11,898 nucleotides of DNA from CAVDHB01 sp963608705. Its GTDB lineage: Bacteria > Bacteroidota > Bacteroidia > Bacteroidales > Bacteroidaceae. A program made the position numbers and the translations under genes. Each line of letters opens with the position of its first letter. The stretch's first letter is position 1. Positions 6,659 through 11,898 of the stretch are shown in pieces. The notes under the pieces are model-generated. The model ran no database searches and was not told the origin of the DNA. It worked only from the letters and a program-made list of their open reading frames with translations. The DNA lies in assembly GCA_963608705.1 (NCBI GenBank), contig CAVDHB010000045.1:1-11898 (forward strand), given 5' to 3'.

Positions 6659-7501
6659 ATGAAAAGAATAGCCATACAAGGAATCAAGGGTTCTTACCAC
6701 GACATCGCAGCCCATCGCTATTTCAAGGGCGAGGAACTGGAAATGCTTTGTTGCAATTCCTTTCCAGAGGTGTTCAAACGCCTCAGCGAGGACAGCGAGA
6801 ACATTGCGTTAGTAGCCATTGAGAACACCATTGCGGGAAGCCTCCTGCAAAACTACGAGCTGATACGAAAGTCTGGACTCGCCATCGTGGGCGAAATCAA
6901 ACTGCGCATTTCCCACAGTCTGCTTTGTCTGCCTGACGAAGACTGGCAAGACATCAAGGAGGTGAACTCACATCCCGTAGCCTTGATGCAGTGCAGAGAG
7001 TTTTTAGACGCTCATCCTACGTTCAAAGTGGTGGAAGCCGCAGACACAGCGGGTAGTGCCGAGATGATTAGCCGGAATAAAATCAGAGGGCATGCCGCCA
7101 TCTGTTCTAAATTCGCCGCTCCGCTATACGGCATGAAGGTTTTGCAGGAAGGCATCGAGACCAACAAACATAATTTCACCCGCTTCCTTGTACTGGCAGA
7201 CAAATGGAGAGCCGACCAATATTGCGACTACAAGAAATCGAACAAAGCAAGTCTGGTCTTCTCTCTGCCCGACGAACAAGGCGCACTTTCCAAAGTGCTG
7301 TCCATTTTCTCATTCTATCAAGTGAACCTGACCAAGATTCAGTCCCTGCCTATCATAGGAAGAGAATGGGAATACCTGTTCTATGTGGACGTTTCCTATA
7401 AAGACTATATGCTCTACCACCAAAGCCTTGACGCGGTGGAGCCATTGATAAAAGAACTCAAAATATTAGGAGAATATGAAGAAGGAAAACAAACCATCTG
7501 A
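6659..7501 (+). CDS. pheA: Prephenate dehydratase (monofunctional, with ACT domain)
   Basis: A 280-residue protein that converts prephenate to phenylpyruvate for phenylalanine synthesis. The N-terminal catalytic part (about 1-180) begins IAIQGIKGSYHDIAA and contains the family features ENTIAGS and the active-site motif TRF within NFTRFLVL. The C-terminal ACT domain (about 195-275) holds DEQGALSKVLSIFS and the WEYLFYVD strand. The Phe-binding motif ESRP of other P-proteins reads QSLP here. There is no chorismate mutase domain, which is consistent with the mutase being fused to DAHP synthase two genes on. The start at 6659 has an A-rich upstream stretch but no Shine-Dalgarno. The stop overlaps the next gene by 26 bases. 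Confidence 0.95.
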   Translation: MKRIAIQGIKGSYHDIAAHRYFKGEELEMLCCNSFPEVFKRLSEDSENIALVAIENTIAGSLLQNYELIRKSGLAIVGEIKLRISHSLLCLPDEDWQDIKEVNSHPVALMQCREFLDAHPTFKVVEAADTAGSAEMISRNKIRGHAAICSKFAAPLYGMKVLQEGIETNKHNFTRFLVLADKWRADQYCDYKKSNKASLVFSLPDEQGALSKVLSIFSFYQVNLTKIQSLPIIGREWEYLFYVDVSYKDYMLYHQSLDAVEPLIKELKILGEYEEGKQTI

Positions 7502-8666
7502 GATTCAGCCCGCCGACAGACTCGGACTGGTAAAGGAATATTATTTCAGCCGGAAGTTGAAAGAGGTAGCCGCGCTGAACAAAGAAGGGAAAGACATCAT
7601 CAGTCTGGCCATCGGCAGTCCGGACATGCCTCCATCGGAAGAAACCGTGGAGACCCTCTGCCGTGAAGCGCACAATCCCAATGCGCACGGATACCAGCCC
7701 ACAAGAGGAATCACCGAGCTTCGCAAAGCCATGGCCGACTGGTATAAAAGATGGTACCACGTGGACTTGGACCCGGAAACAGAGATACAGCCGCTTATCG
7801 GTTCCAAGGAAGGCATCCTTCATGTGACCCTCGCATTCTGCAATCCAGGAGACAAAGTGTTGGTGCCCAATCCAGGGTATCCTACCTACACCTCACTCTC
7901 CCGCATCCTCGGACAACAAATCGTAAATTATGACTTGCTGCCGGAAAACGGATGGCAACCCGACTTCGAGGCGTTGGAAAAGACAGACCTCTCAGGCGTG
8001 AAGCTGATGTGGACGAATTATCCCAATATGCCGACTGGCGCACCCGCACAATACGAGACGTATGAGAAGTTAGTGGACTTCGCCCGGAGACATCATATCG
8101 TGGTAGTGAACGACAATCCCTACAGCTTCATTCTCAACGAACATCCTCTGAGCCTGCTGCAAGTGCCGGGAGCGAAAGAATGCTGTATCGAGTTCAACTC
8201 CATGAGCAAGAGCCACAATATGCCGGGATGGCGTGTGGGAATGCTGGCCACCAACCCCACCTTTGTCAGCTGGATTCTGAAAATCAAGAGCAACATCGAC
8301 TCAGGCACCTTCCGTCCCATGCAACTGGCGGCAGCCCAAGCCTATCACAACACGGCTGAATGGCATCGCATGGCCAATATAGAGACTTACTCCCGTCGTC
8401 GCCATTACGCTGAGGAAATCATGAAGACCCTGGGATGCACCTTCGACCCGAAACAAGTGGGAATGTTCCTATGGGGAAGAATCCCGGACACCTACGCCAA
8501 TGTGGAAGACCTCACAGAGAAGGTTCTGCATGAGGCTCGTGTATTCATCACCCCCGGTTTCATTTTCGGTTCCAACGGAGAAAGATACATCCGTATCTCC
8601 CTTTGCGCCAAAGAAGACAAATTCGCTGAAGCGTTACAACGCATTCAAGCCGTATTCGGGAAATAA
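7476..8666 (+). CDS. PLP-dependent class I/II aminotransferase, probably aromatic
   Basis: A 396-residue fold-type I aminotransferase. Visible marks are IGSPDMPPS near the N terminus, NPGYPTYTS, NYPNMPTGA (the conserved N-x-P-x-G region), the PLP region NDNPYSF, and the cofactor lysine K245 in SMSKSHNMPGWRVG. The C-terminal substrate-carboxylate Arg is in YIRISLC. Its place between pheA and the chorismate mutase gene suggests it converts phenylpyruvate and 4-hydroxyphenylpyruvate to Phe and Tyr, or transaminates prephenate to arogenate; sequence alone does not settle this. Relatives are often annotated as aspartate or LL-diaminopimelate aminotransferases. The start lies inside pheA, with AGGAG only three bases upstream of the ATG, and a 26-base overlap suggests coupled translation. 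Confidence 0.88.
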   Translation: MKKENKPSEIQPADRLGLVKEYYFSRKLKEVAALNKEGKDIISLAIGSPDMPPSEETVETLCREAHNPNAHGYQPTRGITELRKAMADWYKRWYHVDLDPETEIQPLIGSKEGILHVTLAFCNPGDKVLVPNPGYPTYTSLSRILGQQIVNYDLLPENGWQPDFEALEKTDLSGVKLMWTNYPNMPTGAPAQYETYEKLVDFARRHHIVVVNDNPYSFILNEHPLSLLQVPGAKECCIEFNSMSKSHNMPGWRVGMLATNPTFVSWILKIKSNIDSGTFRPMQLAAAQAYHNTAEWHRMANIETYSRRRHYAEEIMKTLGCTFDPKQVGMFLWGRIPDTYANVEDLTEKVLHEARVFITPGFIFGSNGERYIRISLCAKEDKFAEALQRIQAVFGK

Positions 8667-8705
8667 ACGTAACAGAATAATCAATAATTAAATAACTACC
8701 ATATT

Positions 8706-9773
8706 ATGGAATTGGATTTACAACCATTAAACTTGCCGGGAGTTCCCGACAAACGCCCCTTACTCATCGCAGGTCCATGTAGCGCTGAGACAGAAGAACA
8801 AGTGATGACCACCGCCAAAGGCTTGGCAGATAACGGCATCAAGATATTCCGCGCCGGTGTGTGGAAACCCCGTACTAAACCGGGAGGCTTCGAAGGCAAC
8901 GGAGAGAAAGCGTTGCCGTGGATGCAGCGTGTACAGAAAGAACTGGGAATGCTTATCACCACTGAAGTGGCTACTGCCGCCCACGTGGAAGCCTGTCTGA
9001 AAGCGGGTTTCGACATGCTGTGGATTGGCGCCCGCACAGCGGCGAATCCGTTCGCCATGCAGGAAATAGCTGACGCATTGAAAGGCGTGGACATTCCCGT
9101 ATTGGTAAAGAACCCCGTGAACCCCGACTTGGAGCTGTGGATTGGAGGCATGGAACGAATCAACCAGGCCGGCATCAAACGATTGGGAGCCATCCACAGA
9201 GGATTCTCCTCTTACGACAAGTCCATCTACCGCAACTTGCCAATGTGGCATATCCCCATCGAGTTGCGCCGCCGTATCCCGAACCTGCCGATTATCTGTG
9301 ACCCCAGCCACATGGGAGGAAAGCGTGAACTCATCGCTCCGCTTTGCCAAGAGGCCATGGACATGGGATTTGACGGACTGATTGTGGAAAGCCACTGCAA
9401 TCCTGACTGCGCATGGAGCGACGCCAAGCAGCAGGTGACACCAGACATCCTGAACTTCATCCTGAACCAGCTTGTCATCCGCAATGAGACACAGACCACG
9501 GAGAACCTGAACGAGCTTCGCAAGCAAGTGGACGAATGCGACAACGCACTCATCGAGCTGATTGCCAAACGTATGCGCGTGTGCCGTGAAATCGGACAGT
9601 ACAAGAAAGAGCATGACATGACCATCGTGCAGACCAGCCGTTACAACGAGATTCTGGAGAAACGCAGCGCACAAGGCTCTCTCTGTGGCATTGACGCAGA
9701 ATGCGTGAAGACCATCTTCCAGGCAATCCACGAGGAGAGTGTCCGTCAGCAGATGAGCATTCTGAACAAATAA
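8706..9773 (+). CDS. aroF: Bifunctional DAHP synthase (type I-beta) / chorismate mutase
   Basis: A 355-residue fusion. Residues about 1-255 are a type I-beta 3-deoxy-D-arabino-heptulosonate-7-phosphate synthase, joining PEP and erythrose-4-phosphate. It shows AGPCSAET (22-29), KPRT (54-57), WIGARTAANPF and VLVKNPVNP. The metal ligands are predicted as C25, H202 (DPSHMGG), E228 (VESH) and D239. Residues about 265-350 are an AroQ-type chorismate mutase (ELRKQVDECDNALIELIAKR, with later Arg and ESVRQQ). The same order occurs in Prevotella nigrescens and Porphyromonas enzymes, where the mutase domain and prephenate control the synthase; the same control is inferred here. The fusion supplies the mutase missing from PheA and TyrA. 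It lies 39 bases after the aminotransferase. The symbol is a convention, not proof of orthology to E. coli AroF. Confidence 0.94.
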   Translation: MELDLQPLNLPGVPDKRPLLIAGPCSAETEEQVMTTAKGLADNGIKIFRAGVWKPRTKPGGFEGNGEKALPWMQRVQKELGMLITTEVATAAHVEACLKAGFDMLWIGARTAANPFAMQEIADALKGVDIPVLVKNPVNPDLELWIGGMERINQAGIKRLGAIHRGFSSYDKSIYRNLPMWHIPIELRRRIPNLPIICDPSHMGGKRELIAPLCQEAMDMGFDGLIVESHCNPDCAWSDAKQQVTPDILNFILNQLVIRNETQTTENLNELRKQVDECDNALIELIAKRMRVCREIGQYKKEHDMTIVQTSRYNEILEKRSAQGSLCGIDAECVKTIFQAIHEESVRQQMSILNK

Positions 9774-9788
9774 ACAGTTCGGCAAGAA

Positions 9789-10562
9789 GTGAAAATTCTT
9801 ATATTAGGAGCGGGGAAGATGGGAACCTTCTTCTCCGACCTCCTTTCATTCACGCATGAGACGGCGGTCTTCGACATAGACCCCATGAAGCTCCGCTTCG
9901 TCTATCATACCCAGCGGTTTACCAAGATGGAGGAAATCGAGGCTTTCAAGCCCGACCTTCTCATCAACGCAGTAACTCTGAAACACACCTTGAGCGTGTT
10001 CAAGAGCGTGATGCCCTATCTGCCGGAGAACTGTATTCTGAGTGATATCTCCTCCGTAAAGACAGGCTTCAAGGAGTTCTACGAGCAGAGCGGTTTCCCC
10101 TATGTGTCCACCCATCCGATGTTCGGTCCCACTTTCGCCAACCTTGGCAACCTAAGCAGTGAGAACGCTATCATCATTAGCGAGGGAGACTACATGGGAC
10201 GCATTTTCTTCCGGGATTTGTACAATCGTCTGGGACTGCACATCTGCGAGTACACGTTTGAGGAGCATGACAAGACGGTAGCCTACTCTCTGGCCACGCC
10301 TTTTATTTCCACCTTCGTCTTCTCCGCCGTGATGAAGCATCAAGACGCACCAGGTACTACCTTCAAACGCCACATGCAAATAGCCAAAGGTGTGTTGCAC
10401 GAGGATGACACCCTGTTAAGGGAAATTCTCTTCAATCCCTACGTCAAAGAACAGCTTCACCAGATACACGAGGAATTGAATGAGCTGGAAGACATCATTG
10501 ACCATAAAAACGAAGCCGGATTCCGTAAATACTTGACAAAGATACGGAAACACATAGAATAA
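9789..10562 (+). CDS. tyrA: Prephenate dehydrogenase (monofunctional)
   Basis: A 257-residue enzyme that oxidatively decarboxylates prephenate to 4-hydroxyphenylpyruvate for tyrosine. The N-terminal Rossmann fold has the dinucleotide motif GAGKMG (residues 7-12) and an acidic residue (FDID) after strand 2, which favours NAD. The catalytic His is H109 in STHPMFGP. A helical dimerisation domain follows. The start is GTG at 9789: the upstream frame closes at a TAA five codons earlier, and the glycine motif needs the protein to begin here. There is no C-terminal ACT domain and no mutase domain. It lies 15 bases after the DAHP synthase-mutase gene and ends the operon, followed by a strong terminator. 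NADP or arogenate use cannot be excluded. Confidence 0.92.
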   Translation: MKILILGAGKMGTFFSDLLSFTHETAVFDIDPMKLRFVYHTQRFTKMEEIEAFKPDLLINAVTLKHTLSVFKSVMPYLPENCILSDISSVKTGFKEFYEQSGFPYVSTHPMFGPTFANLGNLSSENAIIISEGDYMGRIFFRDLYNRLGLHICEYTFEEHDKTVAYSLATPFISTFVFSAVMKHQDAPGTTFKRHMQIAKGVLHEDDTLLREILFNPYVKEQLHQIHEELNELEDIIDHKNEAGFRKYLTKIRKHIE

Positions 10563-10570
10563 ACAGAACA

Positions 10571-10602
10571 AAAGGGGGTGTGCTTTGACACAGCCCCCTT
10601 TC
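10571..10602 (+). terminator. Intrinsic terminator ending the aromatic operon
   Basis: AAAGGGGG and TGTG (10571-10582) pair with CACA and CCCCCTTT (10589-10601), with one bulged G and a six-base loop. The stem is very GC-rich and its 3' side runs into TTTC. The T tract is short, so termination may be less complete than at the attenuator. It begins eight bases after the tyrA stop. Confidence 0.85.
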
Positions 10603-11103
10603 ATTATAAATTCAATTCCGCCAGAACGGATATAGATATGCATATTTCCGTATTTCCATTCATCCTTTAATAATAGGGAATTGACGGAATTCAGACTTAT
10701 TCTGACAAAGGTGTAGGATGCCTTGCAGGAAGAAATGGGTTTCGGCAATTATTACACTTTCCTAATAATCAAATTATTACAGTTTATATTTTTGAAGGAA
10801 TTTAGACTTAGTAATATCATGGGTCAAGACTTAGTAATGTCATGGGTTAAGACTTAGTAATGTCATGAAGCAGGACTTAGTAATCTCATGGGTCAGGACT
10901 TAGTAATGTCATGAAGCAGGACTTAGTAATCTCACAAGGCTGGGCTTTACGACCTAATAAATATGCAAATTAGTATGCATTAAATAGAAAGGAACTAACA
11001 CTGTTTCTACACTGTGGGGTAGAAATCCTTTGTTGAATCGGATTTGCAATCATGGACAGTCGGAACAACATATGCAGGTACAGTGCGGAACAAAACAGAA
11101 ATA
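10603..11103 (+). other. 500-base non-coding, repeat-rich stretch between tyrA and ribE
   Basis: No credible gene is seen on either strand. The stretch holds an imperfect palindrome CGGA...TCCG (about 10627-10650) and an AT-rich perfect palindrome TAATAAT-CAA-ATTATTA (10763-10779). A lone TATTTTTG (10787-10794) resembles a -7 element but has no upstream partner. Six tandem 23-bp repeats (10805-10942) follow. Further on are the pair ACACTGT (10998-11004 and 11009-11015), a hairpin TTTCTAC/GTAGAAA (11004-11025), and a near-duplicate of ACAGT-CGGAACAA (11056-11068 and 11080-11093). It lies between two converging genes, so it is not a shared promoter region for them. Confidence 0.7.
10805..10942 (+). 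repeat. Six tandem direct repeats of 23 bp
   Basis: Six units start at 10805, 10828, 10851, 10874, 10897 and 10920 with no spacer. All share the first 11 bases GACTTAGTAAT, and the first five also share TCATG at unit positions 13-17. Units 3 and 5 are identical over 23 bases, and units 4 and 6 agree over their first 15, so the 46-bp pair 3-4 appears duplicated as 5-6. The last unit is degenerate at its end. The period is not a multiple of three and stops occur in the frames, so it is not coding. Confidence 0.95.
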
Positions 11104-11140
11104 AAGAGGTTGCGCCGTAGGACTTACAACACAGCCTCTT
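11104..11140 (-). terminator. Terminator hairpin downstream of ribE
   Basis: AAGAGG (11140-11135 on the minus strand) pairs with CCTCTT (11109-11104), with a further TTG/CAA inside after an asymmetric bulge. The minus-strand tail is TATTTCTG, a modest T tract, while on the plus strand the hairpin is followed by C and six T residues. It may therefore work in both directions, stopping ribE transcripts and any plus-strand transcript that escapes the tyrA terminator. Confidence 0.55.
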
Positions 11141-11145
11141 CTTTT

Positions 11146-11754
11146 TTATTTCAAAGCCAACAAACGGCTTACGTACTTACCGAGAATATCAAACTCAAGG
11201 TTCACCTTGGAACCAATCTTGATGGCATGGAAATTGGTATGCTCAAAAGTGTAAGGAATGATGGCCACTTGGAACGTGTTCTCCGTAGGGTTACACACTG
11301 TCAGGCTCACTCCATTGACAGTCACCGAGCCTTTGTCCACCGTCATATACCCTTTCAGTGCCATTTCCTTATCTTCGGGATACTCAAACGTGAAGTAAGT
11401 GCTTCCGTCTGCATCCTTTATCGCCTTACAAACAGCCGTCTCGTCCACATGCCCCTGCACGATATGCCCATCCAGCCGTCCGTTCATCAGCATACTGCGC
11501 TCCACGTTCACTTCGTCTCCCACCTTGAGTTCACCCAAGTTAGAACGGTCGAGCGTCTCTTTCATAGCCGTCACCACATACTCCTTTTTCTCCTTGTCCA
11601 AGGAAACCACTGTCAGGCACACCCCGTTATGGGCGATACTCTGGTCTATCTTCAGCTCATCCGCAAAAGAGCAGGTAAGCGTGAAGTCGATATTCTCCCG
11701 GTCGTGGTGGATATTCACCACCTTGGCCGATTCTTCTACAATTCCTGAAAACAT
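11146..11754 (-). CDS. ribE: Riboflavin synthase, alpha subunit
   Basis: A 202-residue enzyme that dismutates two 6,7-dimethyl-8-ribityllumazine molecules to riboflavin and the pyrimidinedione precursor. It shows the two repeated lumazine-binding domains. The first begins with the canonical MFSGIVEE and includes SIAHNGVCLTV. The second, from about residue 97 (GHIVQGHVD), includes GSVTVNGVSLTV and IPYTFEHTN. Length is close to the usual 200-215 residues. The start is supported by AGGAG three bases upstream and by the family N terminus. It appears to be transcribed alone. No FMN riboswitch fits in the roughly 30 bases between promoter and start. Identification is secure; the symbol follows common usage (E. 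coli calls it ribC). Confidence 0.96.
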   Translation of the reverse strand: MFSGIVEESAKVVNIHHDRENIDFTLTCSFADELKIDQSIAHNGVCLTVVSLDKEKKEYVVTAMKETLDRSNLGELKVGDEVNVERSMLMNGRLDGHIVQGHVDETAVCKAIKDADGSTYFTFEYPEDKEMALKGYMTVDKGSVTVNGVSLTVCNPTENTFQVAIIPYTFEHTNFHAIKIGSKVNLEFDILGKYVSRLLALK

Positions 11755-11783
11755 ATTCTCCTGTTATAATTGATTTTGCTTTG

Positions 11784-11815
11784 CGAAGATACGCAAATTA
11801 TTCGAGAGAAACAAA
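11784..11815 (-). promoter_or_regulatory. Bacteroidota-type promoter for ribE
   Basis: On the minus strand TTTG (11815-11812), exactly 20 bases, then TATCTTCG (11791-11784), one base off TAnnTTTG. It lies about 30 bases before the ribE ATG. The TTTG element falls inside the A-rich flank of the hairpin at 11813-11852. Confidence 0.65.
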
Positions 11816-11852
11816 AAAGAGGCTGTGTCAAAATATGCACGGCCTTTTTTTT
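11813..11852. terminator. Bidirectional terminator hairpin upstream of ribE
   Basis: GGCTGTGT (11821-11828) pairs with GCACGGCC (11837-11844), with two G-U pairs, around an eight-base loop. The stem is flanked by an A-rich run on the left and eight T residues on the right, so both strands end in a T tract. No plus-strand gene ends here, so it most likely ends a minus-strand transcript entering from beyond the right edge and isolates the ribE promoter. Confidence 0.75.
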
Positions 11853-11898
11853 GCAATATTCAGAAAAACATAAAACAAAGCCCTGACTTTCGCAAGCC

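Noticed and set aside
8760..9785. Minus-strand open frame of 341 codons opposite the DAHP synthase-mutase gene
   Set aside because: It covers a gene with complete catalytic motifs, and its Cys/His/Val-rich translation resembles no family. Codon bias of the real gene explains the open frame.
10416..10748. Minus-strand 110-codon open frame overlapping the end of tyrA
   Set aside because: It runs antisense through tyrA and the terminator hairpin, has no promoter motif or ribosome site, and no recognisable domain.
10805..10942. Tandem repeats as a CRISPR array
   Set aside because: The 23-bp units abut each other with no unique spacers, and no cas gene is nearby.
10603..11103. Chromosomal replication origin
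   Set aside because: AT-rich palindrome and iteron-like repeats are suggestive, but no DnaA-box consensus (TTATCCACA) was seen and no replication genes flank it.
11053..11121. Small 22-codon plus-strand ORF before the ribE terminator
   Set aside because: No promoter, no ribosome site and no recognisable features; chance open frame in a repeat-rich gap.
11044..11748. Long plus-strand open frame opposite ribE (234 codons)
   Set aside because: It is the mirror of a secure ribE gene, begins at a TTG with no ribosome site, and has His/Leu/Arg-rich composition without any domain. It is read as an antisense shadow.
11755..11783. FMN riboswitch upstream of ribE
   Set aside because: Only about 30 bases lie between promoter and start, far too short for the FMN aptamer.

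Overview
The window looks like chromosomal DNA of a gut-type Bacteroidales organism (Bacteroides/Phocaeicola-like). The main reason is the promoter form: five sites match or nearly match TTTG-N19/20-TAnnTTTG, the Bacteroidota sigma-ABfr consensus, and Shine-Dalgarno sequences are weak or absent at most starts. Protein content agrees: an HU-CCDC81/SPOR protein, a DAHP synthase fused to a C-terminal chorismate mutase as in Prevotella and Porphyromonas, and a Crp/Fnr-like regulator. No transposase, phage gene or CRISPR array is visible, and most of the window is core housekeeping DNA.

Left part, all on the minus strand: a tRNA-Gly(GCC) cut by the window edge (1-54) with its own promoter; a lepA (EF4) - Crp/Fnr-type regulator pair (2706 to 164); and a three-gene unit of lipoprotein, exported endonuclease/exonuclease/phosphatase-fold protein and TerB-like protein (5251 to 2847). 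The lipoprotein and a plus-strand HU-CCDC81/SPOR membrane protein (5415-6395) are divergently transcribed from a short promoter region.

Centre, plus strand: a compact aromatic amino acid operon (6435-10602). It has a promoter, a short ORF for a 31-residue Phe/Tyr-rich leader peptide, an intrinsic terminator, and then pheA (prephenate dehydratase), an aminotransferase, DAHP synthase-chorismate mutase and tyrA (prephenate dehydrogenase), closed by a terminator. Together these cover entry into the shikimate pathway and every step from chorismate to Phe and Tyr. The leader contains mutually exclusive base-pairing segments of the kind used in ribosome-mediated attenuation. This is the most exciting signal in the window: one leader that appears to read both Phe and Tyr supply for the whole operon.

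Right part: a 500-base non-coding stretch with six tandem 23-bp repeats, several smaller repeats and an AT-rich palindrome, then ribE (riboflavin synthase, minus strand) with its promoter and flanking terminator hairpins. Three terminators in the right 1.3 kb share pieces of the word TTTGACACAGCCTCTT, which suggests a recurring terminator family. All functions are read from sequence motifs and remembered family knowledge; no database search was possible.
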